A stretch of DNA of 64,000 nucleotides from Trueperella abortisuis (GCF_030811095.1 NZ_JAUSQL010000001.1:558001-622000), one strand, 5' to 3'. Shown: positions 44,813-54,530, numbered from the stretch's first letter. Translations and numbers: made by a program. The notes: a model not told the origin generated them from the letters alone.

Positions 44813-45793
44813 ATGAGCCAGCTTCCACAACGCACAGCGGAAGACCGCGCAGCGCTCGTCGCCGTCACCGTCTTCCCTATCCTCGTCATCCTCGCCGCCG
44901 TCTGGGCCTTCATGTTCCCCGGCGCGGCCGCCCACGTCTCCCCGCACGTGTCGATCCTGCTGGGCGTCATCATGTTCGGCATGGGCCTGACCCTCACGCT
45001 GCCCGACTTTAAGCTGGTCATCGCCCGGCCCTTGCCGGTGTTGCTCGGCGTCCTCGCCCAGTACGTCATCATGCCGCTTGTCGCGATCGCACTGGTGAAG
45101 GTGCTCAACCTCCCGCCCGCGATCGCCGTGGGCGTCATCCTCGTGGGCTCGGCCCCGGGCGGGACCTCCTCCAACGTCATCTCCTACCTGGCCAAGGCCG
45201 ACGTCGCGCTGTCCGTCACCATGACGGCGGTGTCGACGCTCCTGGCCCCGATCATGACCCCGCTACTCGTGCAGTGGCTGGCCGGCACCCTCATGGACAT
45301 CGACGGCGGGGCGATGGCGATCTCGATCGTCAAGACCGTGCTGGTTCCCGTGCTGGGCGGCCTGGTCCTGCGCCTCCTTGTGCCGCAGATAATCGACAAG
45401 ATCCTGCCCGTGCTGCCCTGGGTCTCCACCTTGGGCATCTGCGCCGTGGTGATCGGAGTGATCCCCGGATCGGCGGAGGCATTCGCCACCGCGGGCGCGA
45501 TCATCTTCGCCGCCGTCATCCTCCACAACCTGCTCGGCTACCTGCTGGGCTACGTGGTGACCAAGCTCTTTGGCTTCGACTCCCGGGTGGCGCGCACGGT
45601 CTCCGTGGAGGTCGGGATGCAGAACTCCGGCCTAGCCGCGACCCTCGCCCGCGGCTACTTCACCCCCGAGACGGCACTACCCGCCGTCATCTTCTCGGTG
45701 TGGCACAACCTCTCGGGCGCCTTCCTGTCGATGTTCTACCGCCGCTCAGCCGAGCGTGCTGCGCCCGCCCGCCCGGCGGGCCAGCCCGCATAG
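44813..45793 (+). CDS. Bile acid:sodium symporter family (BASS) transporter, copy 1
   Basis: A 326-residue membrane transporter with about ten helices. BASS features are seen: [24 protein letters not shown] and [14 protein letters not shown], which line the ion and substrate sites. Substrates of bacterial members include organic anions and pantoate-like acids; none can be named here. It is paralogous to the gene at 46755-47753, with rfbA lying between them on the other strand. Shine-Dalgarno is poor; TAGAAC lies six bases upstream of the ATG. Confidence 0.88.
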   Translation: MSQLPQRTAEDRAALVAVTVFPILVILAAVWAFMFPGAAAHVSPHVSILLGVIMFGMGLTLTLPDFKLVIARPLPVLLGVLAQYVIMPLVAIALVKVLNLPPAIAVGVILVGSAPGGTSSNVISYLAKADVALSVTMTAVSTLLAPIMTPLLVQWLAGTLMDIDGGAMAISIVKTVLVPVLGGLVLRLLVPQIIDKILPVLPWVSTLGICAVVIGVIPGSAEAFATAGAIIFAAVILHNLLGYLLGYVVTKLFGFDSRVARTVSVEVGMQNSGLAATLARGYFTPETALPAVIFSVWHNLSGAFLSMFYRRSAERAAPARPAGQPA

Positions 45794-45821
45794 CCCGGCG
45801 AGCACCCCCGCGGCTGGCGGC

Positions 45822-46688
45822 TCAGCGCTGGTCGATGAGGTTGAGCAGGTACTTGCCGTAGCCCGACTTGACGAGCGGCTCGGCGCGGCGGCGCAGGCCG
45901 TCGTCGTCGATGAAGCCCATCCGCCAGGCGACCTCCTCCGGCGAGCCGACCTTCAGCCCCTGGCGCGCCTCCACGGTGCGCACGTAGGCGCTGGCGTCGG
46001 CGAGCGAATCGAAAGTGCCGGTGTCGAGCCAGGCGGTGCCGCGCGGCAGCACCTCCACGGAGAGCTTGCCGGCCTCCAGGTAGACCTTGTTGACGTCGGT
46101 GATCTCGTACTCGCCACGGGCCGACGGGGTGAGGTTCTTTGCGATTTCCACCACGTCGTTGTCGTAGAAGTACAGGCCGGGCACCGCGTAGTTCGACTTC
46201 GGCTTGGCGGGCTTTTCCTCGATGGACAGCGCCCGGAAGTGCTCGTCGAACTCGACGACGCCGTAGCGCTCCGGATCCGTCACGTGGTAGGCGAAGACGG
46301 CCCCGCCGTCGGGGTCGATGTTGCGACGCAGGCGCGTGCCCATGCCGGGGCCGTAGAAGATGTTGTCGCCGAGGATGAGGCTGGCGGCGTCGTTGCCGAT
46401 GAAGTCCGCGCCGAGCACGAAGGCCTGGGCGAGCCCGTTGGGCACCTCCTGCACCGTAAAGGACAGGTTGATGCCGAACTGTGAACCGTCGCCGAGGAGG
46501 CGATGGAACTGCGGGGCATCCGCGGGGGTAGTGATGATAAGGATGTCGGATATGCCCGCGAGCATGAGGGTGCTCATGGGGTAGTAGATCATCGGTTTGT
46601 CGTAGACAGGCACCAGCTGCTTGGACGTGCCGAGGGTGATCGGATGAAGACGAGTGCCGGAGCCTCCGGCCAAGACGATTCCACGCAT
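45822..46688 (-). CDS. rfbA: Glucose-1-phosphate thymidylyltransferase
   Basis: A 288-residue nucleotidyltransferase that makes dTDP-glucose from glucose-1-phosphate and dTTP, the first step to dTDP-rhamnose. It has the signature [37 protein letters not shown] and [21 protein letters not shown]. Start ATG 46688 gives [14 protein letters not shown]; upstream in-frame starts are rejected because RfbA begins directly with this strand. CACAAT five bases upstream may be a leaderless-type -10. It lies between two convergent/divergent transporter genes. Confidence 0.95.
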   Translation of the reverse strand: MRGIVLAGGSGTRLHPITLGTSKQLVPVYDKPMIYYPMSTLMLAGISDILIITTPADAPQFHRLLGDGSQFGINLSFTVQEVPNGLAQAFVLGADFIGNDAASLILGDNIFYGPGMGTRLRRNIDPDGGAVFAYHVTDPERYGVVEFDEHFRALSIEEKPAKPKSNYAVPGLYFYDNDVVEIAKNLTPSARGEYEITDVNKVYLEAGKLSVEVLPRGTAWLDTGTFDSLADASAYVRTVEARQGLKVGSPEEVAWRMGFIDDDGLRRRAEPLVKSGYGKYLLNLIDQR

Positions 46689-46754
46689 GGGTCTATTGTG
46701 TCCTACATTAGTTGTCTGTTGGGCGACAAATGACGACAAATCGAAAGAGAGATC

Positions 46755-47753
46755 ATGTCCAATCGCAAAGAGGACCGCTCCGCGCTCATCGCGGTGACAG
46801 TTTTTCCGGCCATCATCGTCGCGGGAGCGGTGTGGGCCTACATCTTCCCGGCCACGGCCTCCCACCTCACCCCCTTCATCTCTCCCGGCCTGGGCTTCAT
46901 CATGTTCACGATGGGTCTGACCCTCACGCTCGCCGACTTCAAGCGCGTGGCCGAGCGCCCGCTCGCCGTCCTCATCGGCGTGGCCGCCCAGTACCTCATC
47001 ATGCCGCTGATGGCGATCGTCATCGTGAAGGTCCTCGGCCTGCCCCAGGGCCTGGCCATCGGCTTTATTCTGCTCGGCTGCGCGCCGGGCGGCACCGCCT
47101 CGAATGTGGTGGCCTACCTGGCCAAGGCCGACGTCGCGCTCTCGGTCACGCTCACCACCGTCTCCACGCTGGTCGCCCCGATCTTCACCCCCTTGCTCGT
47201 GCAGTGGCTGGCCGGCGCGCTCACCGATATCGACGGCGGCGCGATGGCGATCTACATCCTGAAGACCGTTGTCGTTCCGGTGGTCGGCGGCGTGGTGCTA
47301 CGCCTGCTCATCCCGAAGGCCGTGGACCGCGTGCTACCCGTTCTGCCGTGGATCTCCACCCTTGGCATCTCCGCCGTGGTCGCGGCCCTCATCCCCGGCT
47401 CGGCCGCGGCGATCGCGAGCGCAGCCGGCGTGGTGCTCGTGGCTGTGATCATGCACAACCTGGCCGGCCTGCTCATCGGGTACTGGGCCGCCCGGGCCAC
47501 GGGGTGTAGCCCGCGCGTGGCGCGCACCGTCTGCATCGAGGTGGGCATGCAGAACTCCGGCCTGGCGGCCACGCTGGGCAAGACCCACTTCGCCGCCACC
47601 CCGGAGGCCGCCCTTCCCGGCGTCATTTTCTCGGTGTGGCACAACGTCTCCGGCTCGCTGCTTTCCCTCTACTTCCGCCGCCGCGCCGAGGTTGAGCGGG
47701 CGCAGGGCCGGGGAGGGGAGGGTGCGGCTCGGGCGCGGGCCGGTCGGCGCTAG
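46755..47753 (+). CDS. Bile acid:sodium symporter family (BASS) transporter, copy 2
   Basis: A 332-residue transporter paralogous to the one at 44813-45793, sharing [33 protein letters not shown] and [14 protein letters not shown]. About ten predicted helices; the tail is basic. Divergent from rfbA and ending with a four-base overlap with the convergent TIGR03089 gene. Substrate unknown. The close similarity of the two copies points to a local duplication. Confidence 0.88.
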   Translation: MSNRKEDRSALIAVTVFPAIIVAGAVWAYIFPATASHLTPFISPGLGFIMFTMGLTLTLADFKRVAERPLAVLIGVAAQYLIMPLMAIVIVKVLGLPQGLAIGFILLGCAPGGTASNVVAYLAKADVALSVTLTTVSTLVAPIFTPLLVQWLAGALTDIDGGAMAIYILKTVVVPVVGGVVLRLLIPKAVDRVLPVLPWISTLGISAVVAALIPGSAAAIASAAGVVLVAVIMHNLAGLLIGYWAARATGCSPRVARTVCIEVGMQNSGLAATLGKTHFAATPEAALPGVIFSVWHNVSGSLLSLYFRRRAEVERAQGRGGEGAARARAGRR

Positions 47754-48370
47754 AGGATCCTCGCCCGCTGCGCCGCGGCGATCCGTTCCGGGTCGCCCTC
47801 GCCCACGACGACGAGGCTCGCGCCTCCCGCGCAGGCCGCCAGTAGTGCCCGGGTCGCCTCAGCGACGGTGGGTCTAAACAGCAGACTCGGCTCGGCGATT
47901 ACCAGCGTCCCGCGCGCCCGCTCCACGTTGTCCGTGTCCTCGGCCAGCACGAGGGAATCGGGCTGACCCATGACGTCGGCCGAGCCGTCCGCCACGCCCT
48001 GCGGCAGATCGCCGTCCCAGGCGAAGGCGAAAGAATCCAGGTTGAGGGCGATGACCTCGGCCGCGCTCGCCCCGGCGTGAGCCTCGGGTCGGTTCGTGAC
48101 GACGACGTCGGCGCCGGCCGCGCCGGCGTCGCGAATCCGTCCACCGGCGACGAGGGCGCCTAGCGCCCAGGTAAGCGTCTTCCAGTGCAGTGGCAGGTCG
48201 AGCAGGACGGGGGCCCCGGGCTCGAGGCCGACCTCATCGGAGAGGTAGTTGGCAACCTTGGCGACGTGATTGGCGAGTACCTTGCCGGACAGCTCGACCC
48301 GCCCGTCGGCGTCGTACCAGGTGAGCGCGGGGGCGGTGCCGTGGGCGAGGAGGGAGGCGAGCAGGCTCAT
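47750..48370 (-). CDS. TIGR03089 family protein
   Basis: A 206-residue protein of the actinobacterial TIGR03089 family, which resembles the N-terminal part of AMP-binding (acyl-adenylate) enzymes: it has ALTWYDADGRVELSG, LANHVAKVANYL and VLLDLPLHWKTLTWALGALVAGG, but lacks the adenylate-forming core and C-terminal lid. It is short by family nature rather than truncated. Orthologue Rv3268 sits next to an LCP gene in mycobacteria. Overlaps the phosphatase gene upstream by four bases. Role unknown. Confidence 0.8.
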   Translation of the reverse strand: MSLLASLLAHGTAPALTWYDADGRVELSGKVLANHVAKVANYLSDEVGLEPGAPVLLDLPLHWKTLTWALGALVAGGRIRDAGAAGADVVVTNRPEAHAGASAAEVIALNLDSFAFAWDGDLPQGVADGSADVMGQPDSLVLAEDTDNVERARGTLVIAEPSLLFRPTVAEATRALLAACAGGASLVVVGEGDPERIAAAQRARIL

Positions 48371-49233
48371 GCCGTGCCCCCGAAGTAGTGGGTCTGAAGG
48401 TCTTGGGGTTTAACGCAGCCGATGGCGTCAAGGCAGAGCTGCAGGGAGGCGGCGCTCCCGGCGGCGGCGTAGCTGGGGCTGTCGTAGACGGAGGTGTTGG
48501 TGGAGCGGTCGTCGCGCACGCCCACGATTTGCCCGCCGGCGGCCGTGACGAGGGCTATGCCTGCGCCGATGTCCCACGGCTGGGTGCCCATCCCCAGGCA
48601 AGCACCGAACGTGCCCTCGGCGACCCCGGCCAGGTGCAGGGCGGTCGAACCCAGGCGGCGCATCGACTTCGACCCCTCGAGCAGGAGCCGGTAGCCGCGG
48701 GCGGCGCCCTCCTGGTCGGCGACTCGTTCGGAGGGAAAGTTGGCGGCGAACAGGCAACGGTGCGGAGGCTGATCGTTGACGCGTATCGGTTCGCCGTTGC
48801 GGTAGGCGCCCGTGTCGTCGGCGAGGTAGAGCAGGTCGAGTGTGGGCTGGTAGATGACACCGGCCACAACCTGTCCGCCGCGGAGCGCGGCAATGGAGAT
48901 ACACCAGTACAGCAAGCCGGAGGTAAAGTTCGACGTGCCGTCAATGGGGTCAACCAGCCACACGACGTCGTCGGGCCCGGGAGTGGCGGGGGAGCCGTCG
49001 GCGTCGATGACGCGGCCCTCCTCCTCGCCGAGCAGAAGCGAGCCGGGCAGGCCCTCGAAAAGGATCGCGCGGATCGCGGCCTCGGCGCGGCGGTCGTGAA
49101 CCGTGACCGGGTCGTGGAAGTTGCGCTTGTATTCGACCGGGCCGGGGTTCTTGAAGGCCTCGAGCAGGTCGGGGGCGACCGCGCGGGCGGCGCGCTGGCT
49201 AAGTTGGGCAAGATCACAGGGGCGAGGTGTCAT
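48367..49233 (-). CDS. Inositol monophosphatase family protein
   Basis: A 288-residue magnesium-dependent phosphatase. Metal-binding motifs are GEEEG, DPIDGTSNF and the C-terminal WDIGAGIALVTAAGG. The family covers inositol-1-phosphatases, histidinol phosphatases and 3'-phosphoadenosine phosphatases; the sequence does not settle which. First gene of a two-gene unit with the TIGR03089 gene. No Shine-Dalgarno at normal spacing. Confidence 0.88.
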   Translation of the reverse strand: MTPRPCDLAQLSQRAARAVAPDLLEAFKNPGPVEYKRNFHDPVTVHDRRAEAAIRAILFEGLPGSLLLGEEEGRVIDADGSPATPGPDDVVWLVDPIDGTSNFTSGLLYWCISIAALRGGQVVAGVIYQPTLDLLYLADDTGAYRNGEPIRVNDQPPHRCLFAANFPSERVADQEGAARGYRLLLEGSKSMRRLGSTALHLAGVAEGTFGACLGMGTQPWDIGAGIALVTAAGGQIVGVRDDRSTNTSVYDSPSYAAAGSAASLQLCLDAIGCVKPQDLQTHYFGGTA

Positions 49234-49363
49234 GGCACCATCGTCGCACGAATCCGGGCGCGAGTGCTGGCGAGGGCCGCGAGGAGGAACCGCAATGTCT
49301 CACATTTGCCCGAAGAAAACGCGCTCAACACGCCGATGGCCGTTTCAAAGTGAGAAAAGCGCC

Positions 49364-49392
49364 TTGACTTTGGGTGGTTACACCGATGTAAT
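49364..49392 (+). promoter_or_regulatory. Sigma-70-like promoter of whiB
   Basis: TTGACT (49364-49369), a 17-base spacer, and TGTAAT (49387-49392), 31 bases before the WhiB ATG. This is the best -35/-10 pair seen in the window, and unlike many units here it implies a real 5' leader. Confidence 0.7.
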
Positions 49393-49423
49393 TTAACCAG
49401 ATAAGTATTGAACGGAGGACCAC

Positions 49424-49777
49424 ATGAGGCAGTCGAAAGCGGCGCCGCTCCACACCGCCCATGTTGCGGACGATCCTCAACTGGCGCAACGGCTGATGCA
49501 GGGAATCTTTGACCTTGGCTACGGCTTTGCTCAGGACGCGGACCTGTCGTGGATGGAAGAGGCGCTGTGCGCGCAGACGGATCCCGACATCTTCTATCCG
49601 GAAAAGGGTGGGTCCACCGCGCCGGCCACATCGATCTGCAAGAACTGCTCCGTGCGGGCCGAGTGCCTCGAGTACGCCGTGACGAACGACATCCGCCACG
49701 GGATCTGGGGCGGCACCTCGGATAACGACCGCAAGCGGATGGCTCGCGAGCGTAAGGCAGCGCGCGGAGGGCGCTAG
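49424..49777 (+). CDS. whiB2: WhiB-family iron-sulfur regulator (WhiB2-like)
   Basis: A 117-residue WhiB protein. The [4Fe-4S] cysteines are C49, C72, C75 and C81 (LCAQTD, ICKNCSVRAEC), followed by the GIWGG turn (93-97) and a basic tail RKRMARERKAARGGR for DNA contact. FYPEKGGST and the DUF3499/metallopeptidase-like neighbours match WhiB2/WhmD, a regulator of division and septation. WhiB proteins act with the primary sigma factor. GGAGG lies six bases before the ATG. Its stop overlaps the next gene's GTG. Confidence 0.93.
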   Translation: MRQSKAAPLHTAHVADDPQLAQRLMQGIFDLGYGFAQDADLSWMEEALCAQTDPDIFYPEKGGSTAPATSICKNCSVRAECLEYAVTNDIRHGIWGGTSDNDRKRMARERKAARGGR

Positions 49778-52725
49778 TGGATAGCGTCACGCGTGAGAAA
49801 GTCACGGCGATCGTGGTGTGCCACGGCCGTGACCTTTCTTTTTTCTCCCAGACCCTGGCGGGGTTGAGGGAGCAGGTTCACCATCCGGATCACATCGTGG
49901 TCGCGGTGCCGAGCCTCGATTCCCCCTACGTCCAGCCGGTGCACGCCGAGCTTGACCCGGACGGCGAACGCATCCACCTCGTCCACGCGAGGGGCAAGAA
50001 CCTCGCCCAGATCCTCTCCGGCCTGGAGTTTTTCGACGCCGACTGGCTGTGGATCCTCCACGCCGACTCCCGCCCCGAGCCCGCCGCGCTCGATACACTG
50101 CTACGCACGGGCGAGGGCTCGAACCGCATCGGCGTCGTCGGTCCCAAGCAGATCGCGTGGGAGGACGCCGACTCCCCGGTCCTGCTCGAGGTGGGCATCC
50201 GCGCTACACGCAGCGCACGCCGCGTGCCCGAGGTGGAGGAAGGCGAGCGCGACCAGGGCCAGTACGACTCGCGCACCGACGTGCTCGCGGTGGGGACTGC
50301 CGGGGCCCTCGTCCGGCGCTCCGTGTGGGACGCCCTGGGCGGTCTCGACCCGTTCCTCGGCCCCTTCGGCGATGGCCTCGAGTTTTCCCGGCGTGTCCGG
50401 CGCGCCGGCTATCGCGTGGTGGTCGCCCCGGCCGCCGTGGTCCGCCACGCCCGTTCCGGGCTCGGCACCACCCCCGAGCGCACCTACGCCCGGCGTCGTT
50501 CCGCCCAGATCTACAACTCCCTGCTTGCGGCGCCGGCGGCCCTCGTAGCGCTCTACGTGTTCGGATACCTCCTGCTCGCCCTCCCGCGCGCGCTCGCCCG
50601 GCTGGTCACGAAGGAGACGGCCCTCGCTTGGGCCGAGCTCGGCGCCGGGGCCCGCGTCGTGACGATGCTCGACGACGTCGTGCGCGGGCGGCGCCGGATC
50701 GCGAAGGTGGCGACCGTGGGGGCGGACGTCCTCGCCCCGCTCGAGGCCAAAGCAGCTGACATTCGCTCTGCCCGCCGCGAATCGCGCAGGTCGGCTAGGG
50801 AGGCCAAGATCCTTGCCGAGCAGCCCGACCCGCTGACGATCAAGGCCCGCGCGGACCTCGCCCGCCACACTCGGCGCGGCGCCATCCTCACGCTCGCGCT
50901 GACCACGCTGTTCGCCCTCGTCTTCTTTTTGCCCCTCTTTTCCGCGGGCGTCCTGTCGGGCGGCGGGCTCGCCGCCGACACCACCGACGCCCCCACCCTG
51001 GCTCGCCTCATATGGTCGGGCTGGCTCGACTCCGGCTCCGGTCACGCCTACGCCATCGACCCCCTATGGGTGGTCATGTTGCCCTTCCTCGCCCTCGGAT
51101 ACCCGTTCGGGTTGACCCTGGGTGCGCTCGCCACCGGCATGGTCTACCTCGCCATCCCGATCGGCGCCGCCTTCGGCTACCTCGCCGCCGGGCGGATCAG
51201 CGCCTCGTGGGTGGTGCGGACCGTGGCGGCGCTCGCCTGGGTGGTGGCGCCCCCGTTCCTCGCCTCGCTCGCCGGCGGGCAGATCGGCGCCGTCGTCGTC
51301 CACGTGACCCTGCCGATAGCGCTTTTCGGCGTGGTGGGGGCGTGGCGCGGCTCGGCGCGTAGCCTCGGCCTGCTCTCCCTGGCCTTCGGCGTGCTCGCCG
51401 CGGCCACCCCCTTCTTCGCGATTGCCGCTGTTGGCCTCGGCGCGATCGGCTTCGCGGGGCGCAAGGGCCAGCGCAAGCGCTGGCTGTGGGTGCCCGTCCC
51501 GGCGCTCCTCTTACTGGCGCCCTCCCTGGCGAGCTTCACCCCCGGGCTGCTATTCGCCCAGCCGGGCGTGCCGACGGGCGCAGCCCCCGCCCTGTCCTTG
51601 GTCGGCCACCTTCGCGCGGACCCCGTTCTGCTCATCGCCGTCGCGGCCGTGGTCGGGGCTGGCGCTCTGGCACTGTTGCGCCTACACCGGCGCTGGTGGA
51701 TCCGCCTGGGCTGGCTTATCCTCGCCGCCGGGCTTGGGCTGGCCGCACTGGCCCCGACCCTCGCCGTGGGCTATCGGCTTGCGGCCGGCGGATACGAGAC
51801 CGTGGAGGGCTCGCCCATGGTGGGCTACTCGATTGCCTGGCTCGGCGCGTGGATCGCGATCCTGTGCGGCTCGCACGGCCTACGCACCGCGATGCGCCGC
51901 CGCAGCTTTGGGCTGACCCAGGTGGCGGGCGGGCTCGTCATGGTCGCCCTGCCGATCGCCGTTCTCGCCGCGGGCGGGCGAGGATTGCAAACAGTGTGGG
52001 AGGAGGAACCCGTGCTCGGCGCGAATGCCCCCGCCCTCCCGGCCCTCGCCGTGGAGGCGGAGGCGGCGGGCGAGCGCGTCCTCGCCCTGACCCCGACCTC
52101 CACCGGCGTCAGCGCGCAGGTGTGGCGTGGGCAGGGCATAGAGCTGCATGAATACACCATGGCGCGCGGGCAGGATATCGAGCCAGACGAGGCCGACGCC
52201 GCGCTCGCAGACGTCGTGGCGGGCCTTGCCCGAGGATCCGGCGACGCCGCACAGCTTTCCGACCACGCCATCGCCATCGTGCTCGTCCCGCCCGCGGGGC
52301 AGGGTGAGTCCCCCGAGTTCCGGGGCCAACTGATCGGCCGCCTCCACACGGCGACGGGCCTGCAATACGTGACCTCCGGCGAAGCCGGGACCTTCTGGCG
52401 CGTGACCGAGTCGGCAGGGCGCGCGCGAGCGGGTCAGGTGCTTGCCTCCGGCGTCGTGGGTGCGCGTGGCGAGGCGAGCGGTCCGGCCACCCTTACCCTC
52501 GCGGAACGCGCCGACCCCCACTGGGTCGCCACGCTGGACGGCGAGGAGCTCGCCCCCGTCCAAGCCGGCTGGGCTCAGGCCTGGCAGCTCACGGGCTCGG
52601 GGAAGGTGACTATCGACTACGTGGATCCCCTTGGCCGCGGGCTGGTCCTCGCCCAGTTCGCCGCGCTCCTGGCAAGCCTGATTACGTCGCTGCCGTTGCG
52701 CCGGCGGGTGGGAGGTATCGAATGA
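49777..52725 (+). CDS. Giant GT2 membrane glycosyltransferase
   Basis: A 982-residue protein. A GT2 domain occupies about 1-240 (AIVVCHGRDLSFFSQTL, WILHADSRPE as metal site, FGDGLEFSRRVRRAGYRV); two helices, a basic stretch of about 100 residues, then some 10-12 further helices and an outer C-terminal domain ending LLASLITSLPLRR. Such proteins typically follow whiB2 in non-mycolate actinobacteria. GTG 49777 overlaps the WhiB stop and has GGAGG six bases upstream, so it is coupled to whiB. Presumed to add sugars to a lipid-linked wall glycan; substrate unknown. Confidence 0.88.
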   Translation: MDSVTREKVTAIVVCHGRDLSFFSQTLAGLREQVHHPDHIVVAVPSLDSPYVQPVHAELDPDGERIHLVHARGKNLAQILSGLEFFDADWLWILHADSRPEPAALDTLLRTGEGSNRIGVVGPKQIAWEDADSPVLLEVGIRATRSARRVPEVEEGERDQGQYDSRTDVLAVGTAGALVRRSVWDALGGLDPFLGPFGDGLEFSRRVRRAGYRVVVAPAAVVRHARSGLGTTPERTYARRRSAQIYNSLLAAPAALVALYVFGYLLLALPRALARLVTKETALAWAELGAGARVVTMLDDVVRGRRRIAKVATVGADVLAPLEAKAADIRSARRESRRSAREAKILAEQPDPLTIKARADLARHTRRGAILTLALTTLFALVFFLPLFSAGVLSGGGLAADTTDAPTLARLIWSGWLDSGSGHAYAIDPLWVVMLPFLALGYPFGLTLGALATGMVYLAIPIGAAFGYLAAGRISASWVVRTVAALAWVVAPPFLASLAGGQIGAVVVHVTLPIALFGVVGAWRGSARSLGLLSLAFGVLAAATPFFAIAAVGLGAIGFAGRKGQRKRWLWVPVPALLLLAPSLASFTPGLLFAQPGVPTGAAPALSLVGHLRADPVLLIAVAAVVGAGALALLRLHRRWWIRLGWLILAAGLGLAALAPTLAVGYRLAAGGYETVEGSPMVGYSIAWLGAWIAILCGSHGLRTAMRRRSFGLTQVAGGLVMVALPIAVLAAGGRGLQTVWEEEPVLGANAPALPALAVEAEAAGERVLALTPTSTGVSAQVWRGQGIELHEYTMARGQDIEPDEADAALADVVAGLARGSGDAAQLSDHAIAIVLVPPAGQGESPEFRGQLIGRLHTATGLQYVTSGEAGTFWRVTESAGRARAGQVLASGVVGARGEASGPATLTLAERADPHWVATLDGEELAPVQAGWAQAWQLTGSGKVTIDYVDPLGRGLVLAQFAALLASLITSLPLRRRVGGIE

Positions 52726-54077
52726 AGAAGACACTCGGGGCGCTCGTGACCGGAATTGGTGTGCTGGCCCTCGCAGCGGGTGCGGGGATAGCGACGGCGA
52801 CGCCGTGGGCCCAGCCCGCCCAACCCCGCACCGTTGCGGCGCCGCAGGGGCAGACCGGCCCACGACCGGCCAGCCTCCTGTGCTACGCCAGCGCCCGCAG
52901 CGCCGACACGGGCGGCATCAACGCGGTCGACGTCGACGAGCGCAAGAGCAGCTGGGCCGGCGTCTTCTCCGATGCCGCCGCCACCTTCGACGGCAAGGCC
53001 TTCACCGGCGCGCTTCCGCAGCAGCTGCTGGTGAGCGGGGCGGCAGTGGGCGTGGCGAGCGGGGAGGGCGTGATTGCGGGCGCCTCCATCCAGACCGCCG
53101 AGGCCGGCGATTCGCGCGGCCTGATCGCGGCACCATGCGAGTGGCCGACCAACACGGTTTGGCTGGTCGGCGGGGCGAGCGGGGTTGGCAACTGGTCCAC
53201 GCTCATGGTCCGCAACGCCTCGGCCACCGCTACCACGATCAACATCGACGTCTACTCTTCAACCGGCCGGCTCGAGATCCAGGGCCTGACCTCCCTCTCC
53301 CTTGAGGCTGGCGGCGAGGCCACCCGCGACCTGACCGGCCTTATCCCCGACGACCCTCGTATCGCCATCCGGCTGTCCTCCGAGACGGGCTCCTTCGTTG
53401 CCGCCATGCAGGTTCTCCAACTCGACGGCGTCACGCCAGCCGGCATCGACATGGTCACCGACTCGTCCGCCGGCACCGACGTGGTCATCCCCGGCGTCGT
53501 CATCAGCGACTCAGGCGCCGCCTCCCTCCGCGTCGTCAACCCCCACGACGAGCCCACCACCGTCTCCGTCACCACCTTGGGCAAAGAGGAAAGTCCTCTC
53601 GAGGGCGCCCAGGGCGTGGAGGTGGCGCCGCAGTCCGTCCTCGACCTCTCGCTCGCCGGCCTTGCTCCCGGTTCCTACGCCTTCCGCGTCAGTGCGAACG
53701 ACGACGTCGCGGCGGGCGTGTCGCTCACCCGCACCGACAACGACGGCGCCGACGTCGCCTGGCTGGCCGCCCGCGAACCCGTCACCCGTGGAGGCATCTC
53801 CGCGGGCCCACACGAGGGCACCCTGGTGCTCAGCGGAAGCGGGCAGGTGAACTGGAGGAGCTACGATTCAGAGGGCCGGGAGCTGGATAACCAGACCCTG
53901 ACGGTCGACAAGATCGCCAGCGTTGAGATCCCGGCCGAGGCCTACTACGTCACGGTCGAGGCGCGCGAGCCGATGTATGGCGCCGCGCTGCTTCACACGG
54001 AGACGGGCGTCGCCTGGCTCGCGCTGACCCAGGATTCAACCTCCAGCCAATCTGTCCGGCTCACCGTCGCCAACTAG
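52722..54077 (+). CDS. DUF5719 family exported protein
   Basis: A 451-residue protein with an N-terminal hydrophobic signal or anchor (about 5-28, GALVTGIGVLALAAGAGIA) and a beta-rich outer domain matching DUF5719, usually encoded just after a whiB-linked giant GT2, as here (ATGA overlap). It has two cysteines (LLCYAS, APCEWPT) that may pair. Likely a surface-side partner of the glycosyltransferase; function not known. Ends 39 bases before the convergent DUF3499 gene. Confidence 0.85.
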   Translation: MKKTLGALVTGIGVLALAAGAGIATATPWAQPAQPRTVAAPQGQTGPRPASLLCYASARSADTGGINAVDVDERKSSWAGVFSDAAATFDGKAFTGALPQQLLVSGAAVGVASGEGVIAGASIQTAEAGDSRGLIAAPCEWPTNTVWLVGGASGVGNWSTLMVRNASATATTINIDVYSSTGRLEIQGLTSLSLEAGGEATRDLTGLIPDDPRIAIRLSSETGSFVAAMQVLQLDGVTPAGIDMVTDSSAGTDVVIPGVVISDSGAASLRVVNPHDEPTTVSVTTLGKEESPLEGAQGVEVAPQSVLDLSLAGLAPGSYAFRVSANDDVAAGVSLTRTDNDGADVAWLAAREPVTRGGISAGPHEGTLVLSGSGQVNWRSYDSEGRELDNQTLTVDKIASVEIPAEAYYVTVEAREPMYGAALLHTETGVAWLALTQDSTSSQSVRLTVAN

Positions 54078-54116
54078 GCAACTAGACAGTGAGAGACCGA
54101 GGCGAGGCGGGCGCGG

Positions 54117-54530
54117 CTACTGGGCATCTTCACCCTCGTCTTCACCCTCGTCCTCCCCACCGTCGATGACGGTCAGGCGCGGGCGCGGGTGGGGCCGGGT
54201 GGAGACGTCGGCCGCGGGTCTGCGGATCTCGCGCTGGGCCGGCGTCGGTGGCGGCACATCGCGGCGGGATGCCTCCCGGATGGCGTCGGCAAGGGCGAGC
54301 AGGTCGTCAGTGGAGGGCGGCGCCTCCTCGAACTCCGTTTGGAGGCGAACCATCTGCCAGCCAACCGGCGCGGTGACGTGGTTGGCGTGCTCCTTACACA
54401 GGTCGAAAGCGCCCTGCAACGGGACGGGCGAGAGCGGGCCGATGACGGCCGTGGCTTCGCGGTAGCCGTACGTCATGGTGGCGACGGCTGGCTGCTTGCA
54501 ACCGACGCGGGAACACTTTCGAAGACTCAC
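54117..54530 (-). CDS. DUF3499 family protein
   Basis: A 137-residue protein, orthologous to mycobacterial Rv3258c. The N-terminal half has paired cysteines (RKCSRVGCKQPA and FDLCKEH) that look like a zinc or metal knuckle; the C-terminal half is Pro/Arg-rich with an acidic EDEGEDEGEDA tail. Start is GTG 54530, with TAAGGT six bases upstream, so leaderless. Divergent from the metallopeptidase-like gene with only 55 bases between. Function unknown. Confidence 0.88.
   Translation of the reverse strand: MSLRKCSRVGCKQPAVATMTYGYREATAVIGPLSPVPLQGAFDLCKEHANHVTAPVGWQMVRLQTEFEEAPPSTDDLLALADAIREASRRDVPPPTPAQREIRRPAADVSTRPHPRPRLTVIDGGEDEGEDEGEDAQ

Noticed and set aside
47750..48370. TIGR03089 gene as a truncated acyl-CoA ligase pseudogene
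   Set aside because: The short length is normal for this actinobacterial family, and the frame is intact with an operon overlap.
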